From contig CANETR010000192.1 of NCBI GenBank assembly GCA_947441325.1, positions 1 through 5,314 on the forward strand: 5,314 nucleotides of DNA. The letters run 5' to 3'. The DNA comes from Saprospiraceae bacterium. GTDB taxonomy: Bacteria > Bacteroidota > Bacteroidia > Chitinophagales > Saprospiraceae. Numbering within the stretch: position 1 is the first letter of the stretch; the number at the start of each line of letters is the position of its first letter. The translations under genes and the position numbers were made by a program. Below are positions 1 through 5,314 of the stretch, one piece after another. The notes below the pieces were generated by a model. The model searched no databases. It was not told the origin of the DNA and saw only the letters and a list, made by a program, of their open reading frames with translations.

Positions 1-1006
1 CGGGTCCAATAAACTGCCAAATGTTGTTCAGGCAATCAGAGACACTATCTTAAAATTCGGTGGTGAAATTCATTTCGATGCTTTTGTCAATGACCTTATA
101 GTTGTTGATACAAAAGATGGTAGAAAAATTAAAGGTGTAATTGCAAACGGAGCGGATGAGTATTTGGGTGAAGCAGTTATTTTAGCAACTGGACACAGCG
201 CAAGAGATATTTTTGAATTACTTCATAAACATAAGGTTAGAATTGAGGCTAAACCCTTTGCACTTGGCGTAAGAATTGAGCATCCCCAGGAGCTGATTGA
301 CGAAATTCAGTACCATCAAAGACCTAGAGAATACAATCTTCCAGCCTCAAGCTACAGCCTGGTATGTCAGGTTGAAAACAGGGGAGTTTTTTCTTTCTGT
401 ATGTGTCCTGGCGGTCTTATAGTTCCCGCCTCAACCTCTCCGGGCGAAATAGTAGTGAACGGCATGTCAATGTCGCGTCGCGATTCGGCTTTTGCCAATT
501 CCGGACTTGTAGTTGCCGTTGAGCTCGAAGATTTGAAATCATTTGCCAAGCACGATGTGTTCGCCGCACTGGAATTTCAAAAATCAGTTGAAAAGACGAT
601 GTTTGAATTGGGTGATGGTTCGCAAAAAGCGCCAGCTCAGAGAATTACAGATTTTGTAAAAGGGCGTCAATCTGCTACGCTCCCTAAAACTTCATATATA
701 CCAGGTGTTTTTTCTGAACGCTTGGACAAAATGTTGCCCGAAGGAATAAGAACCCGTTTACAGGTGGGTTTGCAGCAATTTGGCAGGCAAATGAAAGGCT
801 ATTTTAGCTCCGAAGCCCAAATTGTAGGAACAGAAAGTCGAACCAGCTCACCAATTAGAATACCTCGCGACAGCGAAACACTCATGCACCCCGAAATTTT
901 TGGTTTATTTCCAGTAGGTGAGGGCGCAGGCTATGCCGGAGGTATTATGTCGGCAGCAATGGACGGTATGAATGTTGCTGAAAAAGTCAGATTATTTGTG
1001 TATTAA
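1..1006 (+). CDS. FAD-dependent dehydrogenase, COG2509-type (5' end outside window)
   Basis: The reading frame is open from the first full codon at position 2 to the TAA at 1004-1006, giving 334 visible residues. The TTG at 164 is only an internal codon, because the frame and the family similarity continue upstream of it. Visible motifs are GSNKLPNVV at the very start, LATGHSARD at visible residues 61-69, ESRTSSPIRIPRD, and GEGAGYAGGI at 306-315 near the C-terminus. These match the uncharacterised FAD-dependent dehydrogenases of COG2509; the last is the C-terminal FAD-contacting glycine motif. From memory the family is about 500-550 residues long, so the N-terminal Rossmann GxGxxG segment should lie before the window. 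The likely role is a soluble cytoplasmic flavin-dependent redox enzyme, but substrate and pathway are unknown for the family. No convincing terminator follows it, and 91 bases separate it from the next gene, so read-through is possible. Confidence 0.88.
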   Translation, partial: GSNKLPNVVQAIRDTILKFGGEIHFDAFVNDLIVVDTKDGRKIKGVIANGADEYLGEAVILATGHSARDIFELLHKHKVRIEAKPFALGVRIEHPQELIDEIQYHQRPREYNLPASSYSLVCQVENRGVFSFCMCPGGLIVPASTSPGEIVVNGMSMSRRDSAFANSGLVVAVELEDLKSFAKHDVFAALEFQKSVEKTMFELGDGSQKAPAQRITDFVKGRQSATLPKTSYIPGVFSERLDKMLPEGIRTRLQVGLQQFGRQMKGYFSSEAQIVGTESRTSSPIRIPRDSETLMHPEIFGLFPVGEGAGYAGGIMSAAMDGMNVAEKVRLFVY

Positions 1007-1048
1007 CAAAATATTATCATTTTTAATTGCAGTTATATTCACAAATTT

Positions 1049-1059
1049 TTAGAAATTAG
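1049..1059 (+). repeat. single TTAGAAATTAG copy upstream of the DUF1599 gene
   Basis: This 11-base sequence in the 91-base spacer before the DUF1599 gene is identical to part of the tandem ATTAGAA array that follows the same gene (1638-1658). The gene therefore has related short repeats on both sides. In such AT-rich DNA an isolated 11-base match may be chance. The rest of the spacer is AT-rich, and I see no TAnnTTTG promoter or strong terminator in it. Confidence 0.35.
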
Positions 1060-1097
1060 CGTTAACTAAGAATTAAGTTAATAAAAATTATAAAAAA

Positions 1098-1637
1098 GTG
1101 TCAGCCAAAACTATCAAACAATACGATGAACAACTCGGCAAATGCCGTGATATTTATCTCAAAAAAACCAAAGATTACGGAACCGCTTGGCGAATTCTGA
1201 GGCCCTCTTCACTAACTGATCAGTTGTACATAAAAGCAAAGAGAATTAGAAGTATAGAGGAAAAAGGGGAGCAAAAAGTAGAGGAAGGCATCGAAAACGA
1301 ATTTATTGGTTTGGTAAATTATAGTATCATGGCTTTGATACAACTAGAAATGCCTGAAGATGCTGAAATTGAACTAAGCGAAGCGGAAGCAGCAAAGCAT
1401 TATGACAGCTATGCTGAAAAAACCAGGGCATTGATGATGGCAAAAAATCATGATTATGGAGAAGCCTGGCGAGAAATGCGCGTAAGTTCCCTTACCGATT
1501 TAATTCTCATGAAATTACTCAGAATTAAGCAGATCGAAGACAATAAGGGTAAAACACTTATTTCGGAAGGTTTAGACGCAGGTTATCAGGATATTATCAA
1601 CTATTCACTCTTCGCACTCATTCGTATCAATGAATAA
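1098..1637 (+). CDS. DUF1599 (nucleotide modification associated domain 1) protein, two tandem domains
   Basis: The protein has 179 residues and is built from two copies of one helical domain, at about residues 9-83 and 102-177. They share DYGxAWRxxRxSSLTD (26-41 and 119-134), an RIxxIE stretch (49-54 and 142-147) and an NYSxxALI block (74-81 and 168-175), with a shift of 93-94 residues. This is the pattern of Pfam DUF1599, which I recall being renamed nucleotide modification associated domain 1; no activity is established. The conserved acidic and basic positions on a helical scaffold recall MazG-like NTP pyrophosphatases, but that is only an inference. The start is GTG at 1098: the frame is open back to a TAA at 1074-1076 without an ATG, and the N-terminus fits what I remember of homologues. 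The leader is A-rich with no Shine-Dalgarno sequence. It is probably soluble, and may be transcribed with the DoxX-like gene downstream. Confidence 0.88.
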   Translation: MSAKTIKQYDEQLGKCRDIYLKKTKDYGTAWRILRPSSLTDQLYIKAKRIRSIEEKGEQKVEEGIENEFIGLVNYSIMALIQLEMPEDAEIELSEAEAAKHYDSYAEKTRALMMAKNHDYGEAWREMRVSSLTDLILMKLLRIKQIEDNKGKTLISEGLDAGYQDIINYSLFALIRINE

Positions 1638-1691
1638 ATTAGAAATTAGAAATTAGAAAAAATGAATATTTTAATCTTCAATTCTTCTAAT
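1638..1691 (+). repeat. ATTAGAA triple heptamer and imperfect palindrome
   Basis: Directly after the stop codon lie three perfect tandem ATTAGAA heptamers (1638-1644, 1645-1651, 1652-1658). The third begins the left arm of an imperfect palindrome: 1652-1670 pairs with 1673-1691 at 16 of 19 positions, with TT between the arms. The left side (1638-1670) contains no C and the right side is pyrimidine-rich. A transcript could fold into a long AT-rich hairpin, but there is no T-run directly behind it, so I do not call it a terminator. It resembles short dispersed intergenic repeats seen in Bacteroidota genomes (recalled, not checked). Confidence 0.6.
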
Positions 1692-1699
1692 CTTTAGTT

Positions 1700-1723
1700 C
1701 TTTCATCCTTTCACCATTTCATC
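1700..1723 (+). repeat. degenerate CTTTCAYC octamer array
   Basis: Three adjacent octamers, CTTTCATC, CTTTCACC and ATTTCATC, differ from each other by only one or two bases. The array ends 7 bases before the ATG of the DoxX-like gene, so it would lie in that gene's leader. The preceding octamer (1692-1699) matches weakly. No TAnnTTTG promoter was found in the 93-base spacer. The array may be a slippage-derived repeat, part of the same element as the palindrome at 1638-1691, or a pyrimidine-rich leader; the sequence does not decide between these. Confidence 0.5.
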
Positions 1724-1730
1724 TCATAAC

Positions 1731-3422
1731 ATGACTGTTTACACACTTTTTCTTTACATCGGCATCATTGCACTGTTCTTAACTTTGACTTTGGGTATAG
1801 GACATGCAAAATGGAAAAAATATGCAAAAATGCGTCCTGTACTTTGGTTTGTACAGTATTTTGTAGGCTGTTTATTGATTTTTTCTGGACTTGTAAAGGC
1901 TGTTGACCCGCTGGGTACTGCATACAAAATGGCGGATTATTTTACGTTGCTTTTACCAGCACTGTCTTTTATGAAACCATATGCCTTGCCTTTTGCCTTG
2001 GTCATGATTGTCATGGAAATCGTTTTGGGTATCAACCTTATTTTGGGACATGGTAAACGCTGGAATACGAGCTTAAATTTGCTCATGATGTTGTTTTTTA
2101 CCTTCCTTACAGGATACAATTACCTTACCGGTTATTTGCCAGAGGGAGTTGGGTTTTTCGATTTTGGAAAATGGCAAGAATTTAAAGTATTGAGCATCAA
2201 GGTATCTGATTGCGGTTGTTTTGGCGATTTTATGAAACTGCTGCCAATTGAGACATTTTTGAAAGATATTATTTTAACAGGCATGTCGCTTTTTATTTTT
2301 ATCAGAACCAAAGATTTGAAATTCCTGATTAGTGCCGAAGCAAAGTTGGGTAAATTAAGCATAAGAGATATGCTCACTACATTTTTTACCATAGCTGTAA
2401 CTGTTTTCTGTTATATGAATTTCTTTTTTGGGTTGCCAATGATCGATTTTCGTCCTTTCAGAATTGGTGTAAATCTTGGCTTAGCCCGCGCAGAATGTGA
2501 AGCTAATCCCTCTGTAAAGAAAATTATTTACACCTATAAAAACATGCTAACCAATCAGACAAAACAGATTGATGCGAATGATGTAGGAAATCATCCATAC
2601 ACCTGGGAAGAGAAAATGCTGCCTGCCGGTGCAACTGATTCTGCATACGTTTGGCAAGTTCAAAAAGAGTTTACCAAAGAAGAAACAATCTCGAAAGGCT
2701 GTGATTCTAAAATAAGTGAAATGGATGCCTCTAAGCAACAGGTTTTTGCTACACATGGTTATGCACTTTGGATTGTTGCCGATGAAATTGATCCGACATA
2801 CAAAGGCCCCTGGAACAAGGTAAAAGCTTTGACCGATGCTGCCAAAAAAGATGGCATTGAAACGGTTGCCATGTATCACCATATTCACGATGGCAATAAA
2901 AATGCCGATGAAAAAGATGATTTAGAGCTTTTCCAAAAGGAAATGGGGCTTGCTTTTCCATTTTTGCAAAGTGATGAGAAACTTGTCAAAACCATTATCA
3001 GGTCTAGCCCTGGAGTTATCTTACTTCACAATGGTACCGTAGTAATGAATTGGCATCATCGTCGCTTGCCAAAATGGGATTATATCAAAATGAACTTTGT
3101 GAAAAAGCCCGAAGCAAGCTTTACAGCAGATGTAAAAGTTACAGAATATATACCTGATACAAAGACTCACACGCTAAAATGCAGTGCTGAAAAGGTTGAA
3201 AAAGGCCAGATTTCTGCTAAAACTTTCAATCTCTTAATTATGGATTCAAATCCGCTACTTAAGCAGTTGATCGATACAGAAAATGGAATTCCTAAAGAAG
3301 GCACAATTAAGATGTCCTTTGCCGAAAGACCCGATCTTCTGTCGAAAAATCCTAAAGTGACCTTTGTTCCAAACGGATTCCGTGATAATGGTAAAGTATA
3401 TCAGATACTTGACGCTAAATAA
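1731..3422 (+). CDS. DoxX/MauE-like membrane protein with periplasmic thioredoxin-like domain (BT_3928-like)
   Basis: The protein has 563 residues. Six hydrophobic segments are visible at about 4-22, 37-57, 84-105, 113-132, 173-191 and 214-234. Basic loops at 25-35, 107-110 and 192-213 suggest an outside N-terminus and put the C-terminal ~330 residues in the periplasm. FSGLVKAVDPLGTAYKM (51-67) is DoxX-like. DCGCFGD (160-166), on the predicted periplasmic side, resembles the cysteine motif of MauE-type redox membrane proteins. DFRPFRIGVN (239-248) is typical of the family annotated as BT_3928. Residues about 340-455 look thioredoxin-like: a LWIVADE strand, then FPFLQSDE, then RSSPGVILLHNGTVVMNW with the likely cis-proline at 427; no CXXC is present. 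About 105 further residues follow with no recognised domain. The whole seems longer than relatives I recall (roughly 360-450). Its role is unknown; an envelope redox function is inferred. ATG start; a terminator follows the stop. Confidence 0.85.
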   Translation: MTVYTLFLYIGIIALFLTLTLGIGHAKWKKYAKMRPVLWFVQYFVGCLLIFSGLVKAVDPLGTAYKMADYFTLLLPALSFMKPYALPFALVMIVMEIVLGINLILGHGKRWNTSLNLLMMLFFTFLTGYNYLTGYLPEGVGFFDFGKWQEFKVLSIKVSDCGCFGDFMKLLPIETFLKDIILTGMSLFIFIRTKDLKFLISAEAKLGKLSIRDMLTTFFTIAVTVFCYMNFFFGLPMIDFRPFRIGVNLGLARAECEANPSVKKIIYTYKNMLTNQTKQIDANDVGNHPYTWEEKMLPAGATDSAYVWQVQKEFTKEETISKGCDSKISEMDASKQQVFATHGYALWIVADEIDPTYKGPWNKVKALTDAAKKDGIETVAMYHHIHDGNKNADEKDDLELFQKEMGLAFPFLQSDEKLVKTIIRSSPGVILLHNGTVVMNWHHRRLPKWDYIKMNFVKKPEASFTADVKVTEYIPDTKTHTLKCSAEKVEKGQISAKTFNLLIMDSNPLLKQLIDTENGIPKEGTIKMSFAERPDLLSKNPKVTFVPNGFRDNGKVYQILDAK

Positions 3423-3433
3423 AAATCATAGTG

Positions 3434-3463
3434 AAGGAAGAAGTTTTTCTTCCTTTGCTTTTT
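3434..3463 (+). terminator. intrinsic terminator after the DoxX-like gene
   Basis: AAGGAAGAA (3434-3442) and TTCTTCCTT (3447-3455) form a perfect 9-bp stem around a GTTT loop. Wobble pairs and one G-C pair can extend it to 3431/3458. A run of five T follows at 3459-3463. It starts 12 bases after the stop codon and points along the + strand. It probably ends the transcript carrying the DoxX-like gene and separates it from the methyltransferase gene. Confidence 0.75.
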
Positions 3464-3489
3464 ATATCCTACACTATTAAACTAAAATT

Positions 3490-4215
3490 ATGGCTTGGTT
3501 TGAATCCTGGTTCGATTCGCCTTATTATCACTTACTTTATCAGCATCGAGACGAAAGCGAAGCTAAATTCTTTTTGGATAATCTGTTGAATGAGCTACAA
3601 TTGCCTGAAAAAGCTTCGATTCTTGATTTGGCATGTGGTAAAGGGCGTCATTCCATTTACTTACACAGTAAAGGATATACCGTTACTGGGGCAGATCTTT
3701 CGCCCGAAAGCATTCATGCTGCAAATTTACATGCTACCAATGGTTTAAATTTTATTGTGCAGGACATGCGTGAGCCAATAAATTCAAAACTGTTTGATGC
3801 AGTATTTAACCTTTTTACCAGTTTTGGTTATTTCGATGCTGAATCGGAAAATCTTAAAGTTTTGGAGGCGGTCAGACAAAACTTAGTTCCTGGTAAAGGT
3901 GTTTTTGTGCTCGATTTTATGAATGCAGCCAAAGCTATAAAAAATCTTGTTTTGTCAGAAAGCAAGGAGCTTCAGGGCATTCGCTTTGATATCAGACGCT
4001 ATGTCGAAAATCGTAAAATAATAAAGGAGATACGCTTTAGCGATCAGGGAAAAGATTACTTTTTTACCGAAATGGTTAATGCCTTTCTACTGAAAGATTT
4101 TGAACAAATGTTTCATCACTGCGGCCTGTCTATTGATAAGATTTTTGGCAACTATGCCCTCGATGCTTTTGATGAGGAAAGCTCCGATAGATTGATTTTA
4201 ATTGCAAGAATATGA
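3490..4215 (+). CDS. class I SAM-dependent methyltransferase
   Basis: This is a 241-residue soluble protein with a complete Rossmann-type methyltransferase fold. Motif I is ILDLACGKGRHS (44-55), the SAM-binding glycine loop. GADLS (67-71) supplies the acidic residue D69 that would bind the SAM ribose. QDMRE (91-95) is the motif near the adenine, and FDAVFNLFTSFGYF (102-115) is the motif IV region. VLDFMN (140-145) and the closing DRLILIAR (233-240) are the late strands. The N-terminus, with WFDSPYYHLLYQHRDESEA, is strongly conserved in a Bacteroidota methyltransferase group I recall. The substrate is not known. The ATG at 3490 follows an A-rich leader without a Shine-Dalgarno sequence. No clear promoter is visible in the 67-base spacer. 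The stop overlaps the PAP2 phosphatase start by 4 bases, so the two are probably one operon with translational coupling. Confidence 0.88.
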   Translation: MAWFESWFDSPYYHLLYQHRDESEAKFFLDNLLNELQLPEKASILDLACGKGRHSIYLHSKGYTVTGADLSPESIHAANLHATNGLNFIVQDMREPINSKLFDAVFNLFTSFGYFDAESENLKVLEAVRQNLVPGKGVFVLDFMNAAKAIKNLVLSESKELQGIRFDIRRYVENRKIIKEIRFSDQGKDYFFTEMVNAFLLKDFEQMFHHCGLSIDKIFGNYALDAFDEESSDRLILIARI

Positions 4216-4799
4216 TAGCAGCGCTCATAGATTTTGATTTTGCGCTTTTTAACTTAATCAATCAAGGGTTCAGCAATGCTGTCTTTGATTACTTGCTTCC
4301 GCTTTTTAGGAATAAACTATTTTGGCTGCCACTGTACCTTGTAATTTTGGGTTTTCTGCTCTATAAGCTTAAACTGAAGTCACTGCAGTTTATAGTCCTT
4401 ATTGTTCTTACGATATTTATTAGCGACAAGGTCAGCAGTGAACTCATAAAGAAAACAGTGTGTAGAACAAGGCCCTGTAATGAATTGACTTTGGAGAATA
4501 AAATAATTTTAAGGGCTGATTGCAGCAATGCTTATAGTTTTACCTCATCTCATGCGGCCAATCACTTTGCATTGGCACATTTGTTTTTCCTAATCCTTAC
4601 GCCAGTCCTGACAGCAAAAAAATCTAAAAAAACTATGCTTGGTTTTGTTTTTTACTTCTGGGCTTTTAGTGTCGCATTTGCACAGGTCTATGTAGGGGTG
4701 CATTATCCTGCCGATGTTTTTTTTGGAGCTTTATTAGGTCTTACATTGGCATCCTTAACTTATGGATTATATAAATCATTGATTAAAAGAATTATATAG
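4212..4799 (+). CDS. PAP2-family membrane phosphatase
   Basis: This is a 195-residue integral membrane protein with hydrophobic segments at about 36-51, 57-75, 116-134, 141-160 and 166-187. Phosphatidic acid phosphatase type 2 motifs are recognisable: K80-x6-R87-P88 (motif 1), SSH at 112-114 with the catalytic-type H114 (motif 2), and a motif 3 of AQVYVGVHYPAD (157-168) with the nucleophile histidine H164 and D168. The usual SR that opens motif 3 is replaced by A157-Q158. Family members remove phosphate from lipids such as phosphatidic acid, phosphatidylglycerol phosphate or undecaprenyl pyrophosphate; the substrate here cannot be told. Three cysteines (C84, C89, C104) lie around the motif 1-2 loop. 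The start is ATG within ATGA, overlapping the methyltransferase stop, and the stop is TAG at 4797-4799. Confidence 0.88.
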   Translation: MIAALIDFDFALFNLINQGFSNAVFDYLLPLFRNKLFWLPLYLVILGFLLYKLKLKSLQFIVLIVLTIFISDKVSSELIKKTVCRTRPCNELTLENKIILRADCSNAYSFTSSHAANHFALAHLFFLILTPVLTAKKSKKTMLGFVFYFWAFSVAFAQVYVGVHYPADVFFGALLGLTLASLTYGLYKSLIKRII

Positions 4800-4815
4800 A
4801 AAATATAATTTTTTT
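4785..4815 (+). terminator. AT-only hairpin with T-run over the PAP2 stop codon, possible terminator
   Basis: Bases 4785-4797 can pair with 4803-4815 over 13 positions, all A-T except one G-T wobble, around an AGAAA loop. Its core is a perfect ATTATAT/ATATAAT. The right arm ends in seven T at 4809-4815. The hairpin includes the TAG at 4797-4799. It could end the methyltransferase/phosphatase transcript, but a stem without G-C pairs is weak, so the call is tentative. Confidence 0.4.
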
Positions 4816-4816
4816 C

Positions 4817-4845
4817 AAGCTTAATTTATCAATGAAATTTGGCTT
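4817..4845 (+). repeat. imperfect inverted repeat overlapping the -33 element
   Basis: AAGCTTAATTT (4817-4827) pairs with AAATTTGGCTT (4835-4845) at 10 of 11 positions, one of them a G-T wobble, around a 7-base loop. The right arm contains the TTTG at 4838-4841 proposed as the -33 element. It could be an operator for a dimeric regulator, or a chance structure in AT-rich DNA. No T-run follows, so it is not a terminator. Confidence 0.3.
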
Positions 4846-4870
4846 TAATCTATAGTTTTACTTATCTTTG
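4838..4870 (+). promoter_or_regulatory. Bacteroidota-type promoter (TTTG / TATCTTTG)
   Basis: TTTG at 4838-4841 and TATCTTTG at 4863-4870 are separated by 21 bases and fit the Bacteroidota primary-sigma consensus of TTTG at -33 and TAnnTTTG at -7, with a spacer near 20. The -7 element ends 29 bases before the ATG at 4900, leaving a short leader. Its place after the PAP2 stop and before the last gene is what an independent transcription unit would need. It is the only good match I found in the spacers of this window. Confidence 0.65.
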
Positions 4871-4899
4871 GTTTTTACAGTAGGATAAGAAATCAACAA

Positions 4900-5314
4900 A
4901 TGGAAAAGCTAATTCTAACTTCTCAAAATTTCAAGGACAGAAAAATACAAGCAAAGGGTTCATTGAACCTTTTTCAAAAAATAAAAAGTATTGCAAGCCT
5001 GGAGCATGTTTTTATAGAAGCAGATTTTCCGGAGGATACTGTAATTTTAAACTGGGAGGAATATGTTTTACCACAACATTATGCTGCGCCTTTTCAACCT
5101 CTTTTAAGCCCTAAAATGTATGAATATAAGTTTCAATATTTTGCCGGCTTTCAAAAAAATAATTCAAAATTGCGTTGCGCCAGTGATAGTGAATCAGGCT
5201 TTTGTGAACGATTTACAGCAAAAGTAAAAAACGAGCCGGTTTTTCTATCTCAGGACTCATCATCTTGTTTATGTAATGTGAGCTGGCTGCTCGATTTTTT
5301 GATAAATGCCCAAA
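4900..5314 (+). CDS. hypothetical protein, unrecognised (3' end outside window)
   Basis: From the ATG at 4900 the frame stays open to the end of the window, giving 138 visible residues beginning MEKLILTSQNFKDRK. I do not recognise the family. There is no signal peptide or long hydrophobic segment, so the visible part looks soluble. It is rich in aromatic residues (for example NWEEYVLP at 51-58 and MYEYKFQYFAGF at 73-84) and has four cysteines at 93, 102, 123 and 125, the last two as CLC. The early part (HVFIEADF, TVILNW) looks like alternating strands. The start is favoured because it lies 29 bases after a good promoter and begins a long open frame; AGGA at 4882-4885 is rather far (14 bases) for a ribosome binding site. 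It appears to be transcribed separately from the phosphatase. Confidence 0.7.
   Translation, partial: MEKLILTSQNFKDRKIQAKGSLNLFQKIKSIASLEHVFIEADFPEDTVILNWEEYVLPQHYAAPFQPLLSPKMYEYKFQYFAGFQKNNSKLRCASDSESGFCERFTAKVKNEPVFLSQDSSSCLCNVSWLLDFLINAQ

Noticed and set aside
164..166. TTG as the start of the dehydrogenase gene
   Set aside because: The same frame is open upstream to the window edge and encodes family-like sequence (GSNKLPNVV), so the TTG is an internal leucine codon.
367..549. Open frame on the - strand within the dehydrogenase gene
   Set aside because: It lies fully opposite a well-supported conserved gene, and its product has no recognisable motif.
1062..1081. TTAACT/AGTTAA inverted repeat before the DUF1599 gene
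   Set aside because: A 6-bp A/T-rich stem with an 8-base loop and no T-run is expected by chance in DNA of this composition.
1937..2961. Several - strand open frames opposite the DoxX-like gene
   Set aside because: They overlap the coding strand of a long gene with clear helices and motifs, and their products look like reverse-frame noise.
3450..3457. TTCCTTTG as a -7 element for the methyltransferase gene
   Set aside because: It departs from TAnnTTTG at the second base, lies inside the terminator stem, and has no TTTG at the right distance upstream.
1..5314. CRISPR array, tRNA or rRNA gene, insertion sequence, phage or defence genes
   Set aside because: No regularly spaced long repeats, transposase-like or phage-like proteins, or RNA gene hallmarks were seen on either strand.

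Overview
The window looks like a chromosomal segment from a member of the Bacteroidota. The DNA is AT-rich, and most starts follow A-rich leaders without a clear Shine-Dalgarno sequence. One intergenic region carries a TTTG-N21-TATCTTTG promoter of the Bacteroidota housekeeping type. The proteins also point there: a two-repeat DUF1599 protein directly followed by a DoxX-like membrane protein of the type annotated as the BT_3928 family is a pairing I associate with this phylum (from memory, not checked by search).

Layout, all genes on the + strand. (1) Positions 1-1006 hold the 3' part of an FAD-dependent dehydrogenase of the COG2509 type. (2) 1098-1637 is a DUF1599 protein made of two tandem copies of one domain, with a GTG start. 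(3) 1638-1730 is a gene-free spacer with three perfect ATTAGAA heptamers, an imperfect palindrome and a short pyrimidine-rich octamer array. (4) 1731-3422 is a six-helix DoxX/MauE-like membrane protein with a CGC motif and a long C-terminal part that includes a thioredoxin-like domain lacking CXXC. It is followed by a good intrinsic terminator at 3434-3463. (5) 3490-4215 is a class I SAM-dependent methyltransferase, and 4212-4799 is a PAP2-family membrane phosphatase whose start codon overlaps the methyltransferase stop (ATGA). An AT-only hairpin with a T-run sits over the phosphatase stop codon. (6) A promoter at 4838-4870 precedes a new gene beginning at 4900 that runs off the window. I do not recognise its product.

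The genes probably form three or four transcription units: the dehydrogenase end, the DUF1599/DoxX-like pair closed by the terminator, the coupled methyltransferase/phosphatase pair, and the unknown gene under its own promoter. Nothing indicates a phage, transposon, defence island or CRISPR locus, and most of the content looks like ordinary core genome. The points most worth attention are the predicted periplasmic arrangement of a CGC motif with a CXXC-less thioredoxin-like domain in one long protein, the repeat spacer at 1638-1723, and the unrecognised partial gene with an inverted repeat over its promoter.
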